The notes: a model not told the origin generated them from the letters alone. Shown: positions 11,960 through 25,980, counted from the stretch's first letter. The stretch: 64,000 bases of DNA from Monodelphis domestica (GCF_027887165.1 NC_077228.1:105500260-105564259); one strand, 5' to 3'. Made by a program: numbers and translations.

Positions 11960-13245
11960 CCAGAACTGTGAGTAGCCATATAATTACTGTAAATATCCCT
12001 ACAAGTTCAGTAGGAGGATCCCAACAGGTTTATTTTAAAAAGGGAAATAGGTATTATTCATTACTGATCATAGCAAATCTACATCTGGTAAGATTATCAG
12101 GTAAGATTATCAATTTGAATGGGACAACTTCCTCAAATATTAAAAAACTAAAGTTAATCAAGCATGGACATAAGCATAAAATGAATAAGAAAATGTTAGA
12201 GCTTGATCATACAACTCAAATCTCCCAACCTATGGGCACAGTTGCCAATGAAAGAAGACAGCAGTGACTTTGGATCGTCTAACACATAGTTCCCTCTAAC
12301 TGATCAGCATGGCTGAGTTGTGATCCAATGCTGCTGCTGCATTTTTTGAAAGGACTTAATTTATTTAAAGTAGTTTTACACTGTATTTTCTATATATTTT
12401 AAGTTAAGTCCTGTTGGGAAAAGGATTTATACCAATAAAAATTATGGGACAAAGGGCAAGATAGCATCCATTAGTTACTTTAGAATATTTTCCCCTTAAG
12501 AGTCACAATGCTTCATTCTTTATATTTTGTATTCTTACCACCTAGGCAGCTCATACCTGCCATAGTAGACACTGATTTCTCAGAATATTCCAAAGAAAAT
12601 GAAGAAATCAAATTCTGCCAGCATATATTGTTCAGCATTACCCAAAACTAGCTGAAGAGTTAAAGCCAGGGAAATTAAACACCCACACCCTTATTATATT
12701 AGATCTGTAAACACCCTTCCTGCCTATAAGCAGGTGACTTATAAGCAGATAAGACTACAGAAATCTAGTCACTTATAGAAATTCCAAATCAGGGCAAGGA
12801 CAAACAGGATTCTGTATTAGTTCAATGAATAGGATTCAATTGCATGTCAGTTAATACAACCAGATGAAAAACTACAAGTTTCATAGGCCGAATGAAACCT
12901 CCTGAATCATTATATTTGGCTATCAGAAAGTGACATCAGTGGCCATGCATTTACCTGCAGGCATATATAAAACCAACCATTTGATAAATTATCAATGGTG
13001 TCTGAGGAGAATAGTGCTTCAAACAAGGAATTAGACTAAATGATTCATGATACCCAACTCTGGATTCTATGATTCTATCACTATTACAATGATAATCTTT
13101 TAATATTATGAATGCAAATATTTTTGGTAGCTTACCTACAGCGATAAAATGGGAACTGTGTATCTAGAGTTCAAATCTAAAATGTTAGTAGGAACTAACA
13201 CTATCATTGCTAGATCATCCAATTATTTAACATGGGACAAATATA
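11960..13245. other. Mostly unclassified; L3/CR1-like tail near 13000-13080
   Basis: No gene signal. 12990-13080 ends with GGATTCTATGATTCTATC, which resembles the CR1/L3 3' terminus. The 104-codon frame at 11953-12267 has no recognisable similarity. Confidence 0.45.
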
Positions 13246-13249
13246 TCAG

Positions 13250-13533
13250 TGTGTAATTGGAAATCTTGTGCCTTTGAACTACACTTCCCATTAGCCCACT
13301 GACTTCCTGTCGTTATGTGCTGATGGAGACAGGAGCTAAATTGGGCGGTATTCAGTGGCTAGCTCTCTTTGCTTCCTGGGTCCTGACTTTGGTTGAGTGG
13401 GCTGTTTGAACAGGTAGATTAGTCATGGGCACATGATTTTATTTTGTTACCTTTTTATTTTATCACTTCTAGTGATTATTAATAAATCTTATAATATATT
13501 AAAAGTATTACATATTAATTTTGATTTTTACAC
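13250..13533 (+). mobile_element. Endogenous retrovirus LTR (solo, ERVL-like)
   Basis: Begins near TGTGTAATTGGAAATCTTGT and ends near TTTGATTTTTACA. It contains CTACACTTCCCATTAGCCCA, GGAGCTAAATTGGGCGG and a 3' AATAAA within ATTAATAAATCTTATAA (about 13478-13494). The CAGT near both edges could be the target-site duplication but boundaries are uncertain. No internal retroviral sequence adjoins it. Confidence 0.6.
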
Positions 13534-13559
13534 CAGTCTAATTCAACACCATAATTCTG

Positions 13560-15115
13560 ACCAAGAGCTTTAATATTAGTCCTCTAGTTTGAAGAGTTTG
13601 AGATGACAGATAAAATATGATCCGTTACAGATTTAAGTTTAATCAATCTTAATGTCATATTTGAGGTCTATTGTAATTTGCTACATGTCTTTTTCTATAC
13701 TTATCTGTTAAACTACTTATAATTTGTGCTGATTAGCACTTACTCTCAAATTAAATCCATGACCAATAATGACAAAAAAATATATCTAGCTCACAGGTCA
13801 CTTCTCATCTAAACAAAGTCTCAGGGTTAAAAAAAGGGTTAACTATAATTCCAAGATTATAGTATCACCCAGATTTTAATAAAGTCAGTCTATGTATATA
13901 TGAAACTAAAAATAATTACCATGTAATCCTTTCACGTATGAAATACTGAAACTTTCGAAGGCATGGCCAAATCTAATCACAGTTCAACAAAACAGAATCT
14001 TTTACCTGAGGCTTGTCAATAGGTGGTCTGAATTGAAAACAAATGCCTAACATAATTCCTAACTATCTAGTCTACACTAATGCCCCCAATTCATTATTTT
14101 AATTAGCAATGGCTCAAATATTGCAAGACCATTCTAGAATTCCAAAACAAATATGCAAAATACTTCCCCCACCCAAAGAATGAGGAGTCACAAAAACTAG
14201 GTTAAATTTAATTCAACAAACATGTTCAAGGCATCATACTAGGCAAGACATAAAAATGTCATTTCTATCTAATTCCATAGGTAGGAAGTAGGGGAAAATG
14301 GGAAGGGGCACCAGAAAAGAAGGCTGGTAAACAGAGTAACAGCTCCTACTGCTTCCTAATCCAACTAAGGACAATCCCCTTCCTTTCTACCCTTCCCCAT
14401 ATCTGAAATTCATCCCCTCTTGTATATCAACTACCAAGAAAGCCTCTCAATGAAAAAGGTGACCTCAAATTAAATCATCCAACAATTCCATTCAAAACAC
14501 TCCAGAATATTAGTGGGACCAGCCTTTAAGTATTAAGAGTCAAAATGCATGACAAAGCATCTTTCACTGTCACTAGTCAAACTGCCTATTATGAGCAAGG
14601 TACTATATGCAAGGTACTGAGGATAAAATGACAAAAACAGTTCATTCCCTCAAGGTGTTCCTTTTTTTACTAGGCAAAATGGTATTTATAAAAAAATGAG
14701 TATGCCTGATAACCTGTGGAAGGACGGCTTCAGAGGTTCCGGAAAAGCTTGTCATAAGGGCTGAGCTGCAGCCATTGAAGATCCACCAAGGTTACATTAA
14801 GGAATACAATTCAAGTATATGGAAAAAAGCCTGTGCAATGGGCAAGGAGGCAAAAAATGGAAAAAACTTAAAAGTAGCAAATAGAGTACTTAGGCTGCAT
14901 GTGACTATGGGAAGTATTAGTTCTGAAAAAATTCTTTTTAGTCTTAAGTGTATTATGAGCTCAATAAGCTATGGATATGACATGGAAGTCAAAAAGGTGA
15001 GTTTGGGCTGCTTTGAGACATTATTTCCAAGCATAAGAAGGTGATAGCCCCTTTGTATTCTACCCTTATCAGGCTTCAACTTGAATATCATGTATAGTTC
15101 TGGGTTTAAAGACAC
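13560..15115. other. No recognisable feature
   Basis: AT-rich intron. The 89-codon plus-strand frame at 14775-15044 shows no known motif. Nothing else supported. Confidence 0.55.
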
Positions 15116-15119
15116 CATT

Positions 15120-15450
15120 TAACTTATCTACTAGTGGCGATGCAATGATCCAGAACTAATTAGTGGGACATATGAGAAATCGCTATCCACATCCAGAGGA
15201 AGAACTGTGGGAGTAGAAACACAGAAGAAAACCACTTGATCACATGGGTCGGTGGGACTATGACTGAGAAAGTGGACTCTAAAAGATCACCCTATTTCAA
15301 ATAATAAGGAAATAGGTCTTGATTGATGGCACCTGTTGAAACCCAGTGGAGTTGTGCATCATATATGGGAGGGGGTGGAGGGCGGGGAGGGAAGGAACCA
15401 TGGAAAATTATTCTCAATCATCTAATTAAATTTTGAAAAAAATAAAGACA
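15120..15450 (+). mobile_element. L1-type 3' end, same family as 56159-56615
   Basis: GCGATGCAATGATCCAGAAC, CTATCCACATCCAGAGGAAG, AACTGTGGGAGTAGAAACAC, a G-rich stretch GGGAGGGGGTGGAGGGCGGG, and an A-rich end TTTTGAAAAAAATAAAG. It shares the order and G-rich block with the element at 56159. Confidence 0.78.
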
Positions 15451-15689
15451 TCATTTAAGCTAAAGCTGTCCAGAGAAGAATGATGAACAGAACAGAATGG
15501 TAAAGGACACTGAGCCCATGTCATGAGATTTGATTAAAAGAACCAGGGATGTTTAAAACCTAAATAAAAAACTTAGATCATAAAGTCATGATACATGGGT
15601 AGAACCAGTTAGAAATGTGTGAACACTGCAACAAATCAAATTTAAACAATGTCAGAAGGGGAAACAGTTTCCTAAAATTAGGATCCTAG

Positions 15690-15840
15690 ATCTAGAGGTG
15701 GAAGGAACCCCAGAAATCAATTAATCCAATATCCTCATTTTACAGATAAAACTGAAAACCAAAGAGATTAAAGAGATTTATCTTAAGTCATATAGGTAGT
15801 AAACATAAGAGCTGGGATTTGAACCCAGGTCCCCTAACTC
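15690..15840 (-). repeat. MIR/THER-class SINE with LINE-derived tail
   Basis: CTAGATCTAGAGGTGGAAGG, CCTCATTTTACAGATAAAAC and GGGATTTGAACCCAGGTCCC: a diverged antisense tRNA-SINE core joined to an L2/L3-like tail. Confidence 0.75.
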
Positions 15841-16394
15841 CAAAACTAGCAAAAATTTCCTCTGCATCTCATTGGAGCACCTTAAAATTTCCATATTTAA
15901 ACAGCTTAAACTACCAAAGGTATTGATTGCTTCAAAATACCTTGGTCAAAGAAGGTGGCAAGGATTGTTTGATATAGATATATAGATATATTTTTTAAAC
16001 CTATGAACATGTAACAAAAGAGAAGTTGGGGACAGAAATCTGAATTTTATTGTCTGGAATAATTTCCAGTGCTATTAGTGTTTAGGATATTCTAGAAAGA
16101 TGTATTCTAATTCAAAGACATTCATTAACTGAAAGGAGAAAAAGTTCACACCAAAATAAAGTACTCCAGAAGGGATGTTCTGTGGATTATAGAGCTCAGA
16201 GAAAGTTCCAACCAAGAATAAGCTTCCTAACACTACAGAGATAGTCAAAAGGGAAATTGGCTTGGTTCCCCTGATGAAGTCTTTAAGTGAAGGACAAATA
16301 ACTATTTCCCAGCCTTCACATGTCTGGGTGTCTATCTCTCCACCTAGCTGTCACATACAGAAGAAGGGACAAGAATAGTATTTACATAGCGTCT

Positions 16395-16545
16395 GTCTGT
16401 GAGACAGTTGTCGTTTAATCTACATTTTGGAATTGAAGGTGAAGGGACTAGCAGCTCAGTCACTAGCTATTAAGTAGTCACACAACTAATGTCTAAGGCT
16501 GGATTTGAGTTCAGATCTTCTTGACTCCAGGCCCAGCACAGACAC
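16395..16545 (-). mobile_element. Diverged tRNA-derived SINE
   Basis: Shows AGTCACACAACTAATGTCT, GGATTTGAGTTCAGATCTTC and TTGACTCCAGGCCCAGCAC, the reverse complement of the SINE 5' half. Confidence 0.7.
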
Positions 16546-16679
16546 AAAAGGAGAGGAACCTCCAATGGAATTAGAATTACTCACTATTCCTCTCATCTAA
16601 CTCATCCAAGTTCCAATTCAGTTACCAAGTCTAGTTGATTCTGCTTCTCTCCATTCACATGGCCAGGCTTCCTAGTCAA

Positions 16680-17165
16680 TAGTGAACATATATTTTAGTC
16701 ATGGACCATGCTGCCAAGAACTGTGCTAAATGCTGGGATGACAAAAGAGGCAAAAGATAATCCCTGCCCTCAAGGAGCTCAAAATCTCTCAATTGGTCCC
16801 CCCCTTCTAATTTCTCCTACCTTCAAATCCATCTTCTACACAGCCGGAACATTCATAAAGCACAGGTAGGTGGCTGGCTCTCTCTTACCTCACAATCTGT
16901 CTCCAATTTATCTTTTCAGACTGACTTCACCTTACTTATCACAAACATGCCTGTTTTCCCTCAGTAGAATCAAAGCTCATCCTTGAGGACAGGGACTATT
17001 CCATTTCCGTTCTATACCCCCAATACTCAGCTAAAGTCCTTAATGAATGCTTGATGGATTGAACTTGAGTTATTAGGATTATTTAGTCCAACACTCTGTG
17101 CCAGGTGACATACTAAGGCAGGGGATATGAAGATGTCCCTGCCCTTCTAATGAGAGACAACGTTC
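16680..17165 (+). repeat. Ancient interspersed repeats (L2 3' end and size-class motifs)
   Basis: 16690-16790 has AACTGTGCTAAATGCTGGGA followed by CTCAAGGAGCTCAAAATCTC, a motif set that recurs at 17085, 18965, 30385, 35890, 40905 and 46715. 16860-17065 reads like an L2 3' end (CATCCTTGAGGACAGGGACT ... TTAATGAATGCTTGATGG). Confidence 0.55.
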
Positions 17166-17169
17166 AAAC

Positions 17170-18950
17170 AATTGTATGTATACACGCAAGTTACGTACAG
17201 AAAACATGGAGGAAGAGGAAAAAATCTGGAGAAGAAATACAAGCCTTTCAGAGGCTTTTATCCTCACTTTACAGGAGAAAAATTCAAAGAAAAAGTTCAC
17301 ACTTACCTAAAATTGGAGCTCCTTACAGGTAGAGCTGAAACCAGTCTTTTTATTCCAAGTTCAGGGTCCTTCATATGCTGCTTATCAAGTCAACAAGTTC
17401 TATTCTATGACAAACTGGGATAAGAAGACCTGGCTCTCAAGTGAAACTGAAAATGTAGAGATTCAAATGTACTCAGGTCAACTTAAGTAGCTGTGCAAAG
17501 GAGTGCTTGTCTACCAGACAATACAAAATGTGTACTGAACTCCACTTAAGTTTTTAAAGGTATACAAATTTTAGAATGTATGTCTCCGATATGATCTTGC
17601 CTTTCTATATTCTCCCATTTCAAATTTGGGTTAGATATAAATTGAATAAAAGGTAAATGAAGCCTAAATTTCAGGAGTACCATGTAAGATTTTTAGGGAT
17701 ATGGGGAGACTTGATTCTATAAAGCCTATCCATATTAGGCTAAACATGAAAAATCATTTGAAAATTCACTACCCAACTATTATTACCCCAAATCTGTCAC
17801 CAAACACAAAGAACAATCTTTTCTCCTCCCCCTGAAACTCTGCAAAGTTTATGGAAAAATACCTGAAAATATCCTGTTGCTTCCTTCTACTTTCCAGGTA
17901 AAACTATTGCCTCTCCTTCCATCCTCTAGTGCATTTTTTATAATGCCATCTTTTGCATGTTTGTAAAGGAAAAAATGATCTACCTTTCAGACCTCAAGTA
18001 AGCCTCAGCTCAAAAAGCATTCTTAAACTACTATAAATTTTCACACACAAAAAAGAAAATGCATAAGAAAGTTAGGCTTTGGATCTTAATCCTTCTCCTA
18101 TCACCAATTAATTAATCTGGACAACAGCTCCAGTTGGTGCCTGATCCTTATTTGCAGATGAAGGAGACTTGATCCAAGGTAATGCTGGAATTAACAGGAA
18201 AAAAACAAGGCCTTAAGATCTGCTTTTAAGAACCTGGCATTCCCCAGTCACCCTAGCTAGGGCTTCTTCAATTCCTGTAAATGTAGGTTGTTTTAAGTCA
18301 TTGGTTTATGAGATTAATATGACAAAATGTTCCAATACAAAACACCACCACCACACTGGGAAAGGAGCAATATAAAAATCAAAAGGATTCAAAAGTTTAT
18401 AATTCCAACTCAATCATTAAAGGACCTCATGCCTAATGGTTTCCCATTAGTAAGACTGTTGGCAGTCTCTAAACAAAATAGTAGAAAACTGCTTGCAAAC
18501 TTCAATTCAACTACTTAAACTTCGTGTGGCCCCCCCCCAAGCAAGTCATTTGACCTGTCTTGGGACTCAAGTTAAATAAAATAAGGAAGGCTGAAACTTG
18601 ATCTTAAAGTTTACTACCAATTCAAAATTCTATGAACCTAAAAAATAAAAAGAATCTTTCTAAGAAGTGAAAGTTATCCTTATAAACATTCTCTGTGTGT
18701 GTGTATATATATATATACACATACATATATATATATATATACTATATGAACTCTAAATAGAAATTCTATGACTATTGAAACCTGCAACAAATGTGTAATA
18801 ATAAGTCAGTATAGCCTGTACTGTTTGCATTTGAGGGAGGCAAGGAATGGAAGGGGAGAGGAAAAAAGAGCTACCAAAACTCATATGCTGTCCAGAGACC
18901 AACAGAAACATTGACATTTCTTTAAAAAGATTATTTCCAGGTAAATCTGT
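17170..18950. other. Unclassified intron; AT microsatellite at 18690-18742
   Basis: No gene signal. 18690-18742 is a TG/TA simple repeat. Short frames at 17079-17423 overlap on both strands without any domain. Confidence 0.5.
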
Positions 18951-19149
18951 AAGTTTTTAATATCCTAATAAGTACCAGAAACTAGGGATACAAAGACAAA
19001 AATAAAACAACCTCTGTCTGTCTTCAAGCTCACATTCTATTAGGAGAGTAATAAATAAGTATGTACTGTTTATGTGCAAACTAAAGGCATACCTTGAGAG
19101 GGAGCTGGGGGAAGGGAGATAAGGAATCAGCAAAGGCTTCATGCACAAG

Positions 19150-19500
19150 AAGGAAGTGTACCTGATTAAGTCTTAAAAGAAAATTAGGGATTTTAAGAGG
19201 CAAAAGTTGAGGAAGAGATATATCTCAGACAGGAGAAATCGTCAATGCAAAAGTACATAGAAAGAGAAGATGAAATATGTGTAAGAAAGGCCAGTTTTGG
19301 TAGGACATCACTGAGTGTAAAAAAAGAGGGGAAAAGCATATATGTTAAGGCTGGTAAGGTACAGTCAGGTTGTGAAAAGGCTTAAATGCCAAAGAGAAGA
19401 GTTTCTATATTTTATCTTAGGAACAAGGAGCCAATGGAATTTATTCAAGTGGAATGCCATGGTCAGACTGTATTTCTAGGAAAGTCATTTGAGATTTATT
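19150..19500 (-). mobile_element. L2 LINE fragment, antisense
   Basis: TTGTGAAAAGGCTTAAATGC, AACAAGGAGCCAATGGAATT and TGCCATGGTCAGACTGTATT are the reverse complement of the L2 ORF2 3' part (CAG.TCTGACCATG.CA ... CCAATGGCT). Confidence 0.72.
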
Positions 19501-19519
19501 GATTATCCACCATGCTCAG

Positions 19520-19835
19520 AATATTCTTCCTTTTCTCTGGCTTGGAAGCTTTCTTTAAATTTCAGCTGGTCTTACTTTCTGCAAGAAACTTCCCCAATCT
19601 TCTGTAATATTAGCACATTCCCTCTAAGATTATATTTATGTGTAGATATATATCATATATAGATGTGTTTATATATATATATATATATATTCACACCTTG
19701 TTTGTACAGTTGTTTACACGTCCCATCACTGTCTAAGTCTATAAACTTCTTGAAAGCAAGGTTTGCCTTTGTATCCCTAGCACTTAGCACAATACCTTGC
19801 ATATAGTATTTCTAAATGCTTCTTGATTTGACTTA
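19520..19835 (+). mobile_element. L2 LINE 3' end
   Basis: AATATTCTTCCTTTTCTCTG, CAGCTGGTCTTACTTTCTGC, then after an AT microsatellite (19668-19690) CTTGAAAGCAAGGTTTGCCT and CACTTAGCACAATACCTTGC. It sits head to tail against the antisense L2 just before it. Confidence 0.75.
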
Positions 19836-20310
19836 ATAGAATTTGGAAAAAGTTGAGGTAGGGAGCACTATTAAAAGGCTTTTTAAACAGTCCAAGAAAG
19901 GCTGAATTAAGGTGATGTAGCCCAGTCAAAGTCAACAGGAAATCTTTTGAGTATTTCACTTTTTTAAATTATCCAGCTCTACTTAAAAATATGCCTCTAG
20001 TATATAGGTTGCCCTAAAAGAACACTCAAAGAAAAGGGAAGCCTGGATAATCCCAAAGATAAAAGATGAGGAAAAGGAGAGAACATATGCCAATTTTCAT
20101 TAAAGGAATTTTCATCCCAGTCAGGGTGACATGCTTATTATCTACAATAAGCTGACATGCAAGGTCCAACAACTGTCCTGAACACTATGAACTTTCTCCA
20201 AAGATAAAAACAATGGATACAGTAGTAGCTCCTAAGGCATGCATTCTTTATCTACTAAATATAGTAGACTCAATTCTCAATTCTGAAAAATCTTAGTATT
20301 CACTATGTAG

Positions 20311-20540
20311 AGAGAAGCAGCTAAGTGGCACAGTGGATTGAATACTGAGCCTAGTGTCAGAAAGATTCATATTCCAGAGTTCAAATCTAGCCATGTGACC
20401 CATGGCAAGTCATGTAACTGTTTGCCTTAGTTTCCTTATCTGTCAAATGGGGGAGGCGGAAATAGCAAATCATTCTAGTATTTTTGCCAAGAAAACCCCA
20501 AATCGGGTCATGCAGACTGAAACAACTGAACAAACAACAG
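20311..20540 (+). mobile_element. SINE, family A (MAR1-type)
   Basis: GAAGCAGCTAAGTGGCACAG, GTTTGCCTTAGTTTCCTTAT, TTTGCCAAGAAAACCCCAAA and GACTGAAACAACTGAACAAA: a nearly full-length copy. The frame 20402-20734 is a shadow of it. Confidence 0.92.
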
Positions 20541-20544
20541 AAAA

Positions 20545-22175
20545 GCAAAGCCGGTTTCAAGCTCTTTTTTTCCATGTAATTGCATTTGGCACCAAAAGAC
20601 CATTTGCCCATCCCAATACTGCCTTCCTCCAACTCTCACACTGTCAGGAAGTGAGTTTCCAGTCAAGTTCCTTTCAATGGCTAAACACCCCCCCCCCCCA
20701 GTTCCATTTACTAAATAAATCTCAATACCTCTAATTTTAAGGAGAAATACAAAGCATCAAATCCTCTAAATTTTTCCTCTTCTGGCAGAGGGGGAAAATG
20801 GAGAATGTATTCTCCAATCTAAGAAACTACTATCTGTCAAAAAAAAAAGAAATCTTAGTATGAGTACCATCAGAAAAACCTATGGATTTAAATGGTGATG
20901 TTTTTCTTTTAAAGAAATTGAACTAAAACTCACATAGATGCACTTAAGTCAAATCTATTCATCATTGGTTCTAAACACCCCACAATTAATTCATACTCAG
21001 GTCACTGAACATAGTTGACAGAAGAACAAGTTACTATTAAAGGCAGAAATTTTTCAGTTAGGTAAAAGTCAAAATGAGTCATAGGATCAATTCATCAAGC
21101 ATTAAGCTACTTAATACAAGACTGTGCAAGCAGAGGCACTCCTTGCCCTCATGAAGCTTAAAAGCTGTGAAATGTAAATCATAGGTTTCAGAAAGGGAAG
21201 AGACTTAGAAAGACCATCTAGTTCAAACCCTTAACTCATTACATATAAGGAAACTTAAATCCAAATGGCATTAAGTAACTTCCAGGGTCAAACAATAGGT
21301 GTCAGGGTCTGGAATCAAAGCAAAGTCTGATTCAAATAAAGTGCTCCTTACATTAACACTCTTTTCAAAATTTTCTTTAGTCAAAGAGCACAGTAAGGGA
21401 TTAAATTAAAGGCACTTATTAAAACTAAAATGACTATTAAATTAAATTCTCCCATGTTAATCACTATTTTTCACCATGATTTTTTAAAGTACACAGAAAT
21501 TTCATTAGATACCAAATCACCCAAAGCACTTCCTAATTTATAGATACCCAAAATCATGGAAGTGGCCCAAAGGAGTTTCAAAAAAAGAACAGTACAACAC
21601 CTCAACAGTGTCTGGGGCTCCAGGAATCATTTGGGGGGTAAGGGAAATAATTCCTTTACGATGTGTATAAGTTCTGAAGTAAATTCCTGATTTCATCCAA
21701 AGCTAGGAGTAGCTCCAGAAAAGAATTAACACTATCATTTTGACAAGATGAAAAGCCAAATAATGAAATAATTTTAAAAACTCAAGGGTCTAAAATGTTG
21801 AGTTTAGTATATCACTTACTTCGACACAGGCTTAAATAAAAAATCTAGCCTAGTTTAGGCTAGTACAGGGACCAGGCCACATTCTATGGGCTTCCTTCAA
21901 ATAGGTTTTTATCCCACCTCCAATGGAACATCTACATCAAATCAATCCACTGAAAGAAGAATTGCATTTTATTACCATGGTATCATAAACCATGCAAGTC
22001 TGCTGGCCAAAAGAATGAACTAGGTTCTGTACTTTTTACAAACAATTCCCAACTTTTCTTATCCAACTCAAGAGTGGTTCTACAGCTTATTTGATATTTG
22101 GTAGGTAGAATACATACAGGGACTACAAATATAAGGAACCCAATTTCATATTTATGGCTTTACCTCTTTAATTTT
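20545..22175. other. MIR-class copy at 21190-21345, otherwise nothing recognised
   Basis: 21190-21345 reads GACTTAGAAAGACCATCTAG, CTCATTACATATAAGGAAAC and AACTTCCAGGGTCAAACAAT, an antisense THER/MIR-class SINE. The rest is AT-rich and featureless apart from a poly-C run at about 20690-20699. Confidence 0.5.
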
Positions 22176-22179
22176 TTTC

Positions 22180-22445
22180 TTTTTGTTGTTCAGCTGTGTC
22201 CAACACTTCATGACCCCACTTGGGGTTTTCTTGGTAAAGATTACTGGAATGGTTTGCCATTTCCTTCTCTAACTCATTTGACAGACTAGGAAACTAAGGC
22301 AAACAGGGTGAAGTGAATTGAATTGCTCAGGGTCATACTGCTGTCTAAGTCTCTTAAGTGTCTAAAGTCTGATTTGAACTCAGGAAGATGAGTCTTCTTG
22401 ACTCCAAGCCCCAATGCCCTACCCACTTGGCAACCTAGCTGCCCT
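22180..22445 (-). mobile_element. SINE, family A (MAR1-type)
   Basis: TTTTGTTGTTCAGCTGTGTC, CACTTGGGGTTTTCTTGG, GGAATGGTTTGCCATTTCCT and CAACCTAGCTGCCC: full length, with a short extra segment near 22330-22360. Confidence 0.93.
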
Positions 22446-22449
22446 TCCT

Positions 22450-25400
22450 CCTTTTCTCTAGAGAATCTTAAAGCAGTCTAAGTAGGCAATCAAGGTTGTA
22501 TGGTCTGCAAAAGATCTCATTATAGAAAATGAGTCAAGTTCAATTTAAAGAAATTAGTAATTTATAATGAATACACGTCTGGTACTTTTAAAGAAAGTTT
22601 TATGAGTAGCAAATTTGTCTGGTAATACTTAGAAAATCCCAAATTTAATGGCTTCAAAAACCATCAATAGAGATGACAGAGGATTTGGGGAGTTAATTAT
22701 TAGCCATTCAACTGGAAGTATTCAGCTACCACAGAACAAAAAGAAAGTGCTCTAAACCTAATTAAGAAACAAGGAACAAGTGATGCTACGGATTAATAAT
22801 TTTCTGTAATTTTTTTTAACAGTTCATTGAGTCCTACATCAATGTCCAAAACAAAGAAGCAATTCAAAAACACTGGTTTTAACATGGAGGCACTCTATTA
22901 ACAGGTTTGCAAATTTAGTTCTAGTTATTTGACCAATATGCTGTTTCACACACTGCATGTTTTATCAACAAATCATCTAAATATAGGAAAGGAAACCTCT
23001 TAAGGAGTTAAAGAAGGATAAATCTTTTAACTCATATTTGCAAAATTACCCAGAGGTTACTAGTTTCTCATTGTGGATCTTAAACAATTTACTTACAATT
23101 CTACTGGATGTTATTGTGACTCAAAGACCAATTGCCATTGGTAAAGCCAAATTTAGCCAATTCAATGACATGATAAATGAAATTCTTTAAAGATAGCCTC
23201 CTCCCCCAAACATAAATTGGAATACAAGGCCCTAAATAAACAAATAAAATGTTTTTCTGCCTGGCTACTAGGAAGAGGAGTATATTTCAAGATCTCTTCC
23301 CCCAGTTCTATGGGAAGCTACAATAAAAGCGCATTCTTAAGTGCTAAGGGTGATTCTAGTCTGTAGGCTCTAATACAAGAACATTCAAAATACAAAGCCA
23401 GTCAGAAATTGGTGACAATACAGTGATGCAGTAGTAAAGATTGTATATGAGCCATGGAACTCGGGAGGATTCAGAGGTTAAAAACACAAAATACACAAGC
23501 CTAAGGGGCAGGAAAAAATTCATTCAACTAGGCATTTAGAATCAATTCCATGATAAAGGGACACAAAATTGGCCTTCTCTTTCTCTTTCCTTCCTTTCAG
23601 AAAACTGGGGAGGAGAATGTTCTAGGTATCACCACATATAGGCAAAACAATGCCTTGAAATGCAGGTAAAATATAAGATCCACACAAATTATAATGACAA
23701 AGCATCCCCCTCCTCCCCTTGTTGAGCCAATCTTATATGTACTTACACATCTTTACCAAACACAGCTTTATTAAATTAGGGCTGTAAGATCTGAAACAAG
23801 CTTAAGAAGAAAATTTTTGGCCTTGGGGGTACAAATTTAGATTATCACTTATAAATCACTGTTCTCACCCACAAACACACACTCTGGCTGAAATCAATGG
23901 CAGATCTGGCCAAAATAGCCAATTTGAAGGCAGAAGAGATTTAGAATAACTTCAGCTAACTGAGTTTAAAACATCAATAAACATTGGCATACTGGTAAGA
24001 CTCAATCATGCTTTATTTAGTAGTATCCAGCTTGGCTAACAGAAAACGTATGAATATGAACATGACATTGAAAATTAATTGGATGCTTTAGTGTAAGAAA
24101 ACTAGGGAGGCAATAGATACAATTTTCTTTTTTTTTTTAACTATTTTAAGATAAATAAGAAGCATAAAAGCAGAAAATAAAGTTGGTTATTTCACACTAT
24201 TGATATTGCTTAAATTATATGTTAATTTGTTTTTCTTTTAACTTTTCAACTAGACTTGGGCAAACATATTCAAAACCAGTTATTGGTTCCAACTACATCT
24301 CTACTTGAAACATTTTCATATATATTTCAGAATAATCACCCAATATGTGATAACTGAAACCTCACCACTCCAAAGTTTCCAGAAATCCAGTTCAAAGCCT
24401 TTCATAGAAGTTATGGCATTTGACTATACAATTCCAGTGACTTGAGGTACAAAAGAAATAACAAAAAAAATCATACAAATACTTTTTATTCTGCTCTTCT
24501 CCCCCACAAAAAGTGTAAATAACTATAACTCTGATACCCCATCCTTTCAATATTTCCTTATTTTCCAAAAGAACTATATATTTTAAAATATTGATGTCTA
24601 CTATAAAGATTAATATGTTTATCTCCTATGGAAATATTTAGTATAGATTGTTTTTTCAACTCTCTGAAACCACTTGTTCAGTTATGCTTTCTTAATGAAA
24701 CACTTTCTTTTACTAAAACAAAGATTGTTGGCATTTCTCAAGAAATCTTTGTTCCAACAAGATCCCTCTTCAAGAACTATAACTTCTGAATATAGTCCCT
24801 TTCTGTGGTTAGATTAACAAATTTACAACAAATACCAAGTTTCAATTTGGCACAGGAGTTTGTTAAACAAAGGAGTAAGCAAGCCCCCTAAGCATAAAGA
24901 TGGGTTCCAAAAGAAAGGATTAGTTTACATTTATAAATTATTTGTGCCTCCTAACATCCTTCCTCAGGCTGTATTCCTCTCTATACAAAATGGTGGCCAT
25001 CATGTTTAACATTAAGGGTAGGAAAAGACAGTAAGATTACATTTTGCTCAACTTTCCATTTACATGTGAACCAAGTTGAAGGAAGAAATAGCCAGACCAA
25101 ACTAAGGCAACCCAATCTTCAGGGTTCAGAAAGATCAGAAAAGAAAAGGCAATAAAAGGCTTTTTTGCCCAGCCATGGTAGTATATTACAATGCCAACAT
25201 GGAGGACAACACCCAGGAACCCAGCAGTCTCCTCTCATACAGGTCTCTTCATAGCCTCTCATCATTAGCCACTCACATATTTGGGTCCCAAAGAATTTGC
25301 CCAAGGTAGTAGCTTTGTGACTATTAAAAGAACTGCACGATTTATATTGACTCTTTCTATTACAGTTTCTTATAGAATAAAAAAACCAAATCAGCAATGA

Positions 25401-25980
25401 ACCAGTTTTGTTTTCTTCTCAGGAATTAAAACAATGACTTCAACAAGATAGGTCTTTTGTGGGCTTGGACAGGACTACCTGAGCTTTAAAATTCACTTCC
25501 CTTCAATCCCCAGAACCCTTTTTCTTGCCCACTCCACTTAGAAAAAATACATCCTCATTTCCAGGATATTTCCTCAACTGAAATGAACTATCCAAAAATT
25601 AGGGGTGGGGAAAAAACAGGTATTTCAACTTCTTTTAAAAACTTGAGCAAAAGAAACTATTGAAAATGTGGTGGTGACTTTATTTTGGCCTTTTGGGGGG
25701 TATGGGGGCGTTTTTTCCATGTCCTGGTCATCCTCAATGACCACTAACCCTCCTTCTCCCTTTTCTAATAAACATCTTTTCAAAGCATAGTACTAGGCAG
25801 AAAGAGGGAGGGACCAAGAAGGGGAGAGAGAGGAGACCCTCCTGCTCAAAGACGTCATTACAAAGAGCTGAGCTTTGGTTGGGAAGGGGCTGAGAGGGTG
25901 GAGGATGGGTGGGGGCGAGAAATAAACAAAACAAAGCAGATTCTCCCTCATCCTCCAATTTGGGATAGGCTGATTCGGGG
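22450..25980. other. Unclassified intron with no gene signal
   Basis: AT-rich up to about 25.4 kb, then increasingly G/A-rich toward the CpG island. No repeat, exon or RNA gene could be supported. Short frames at 25119-25397 and 25734-26095 show only compositional bias. Confidence 0.55.
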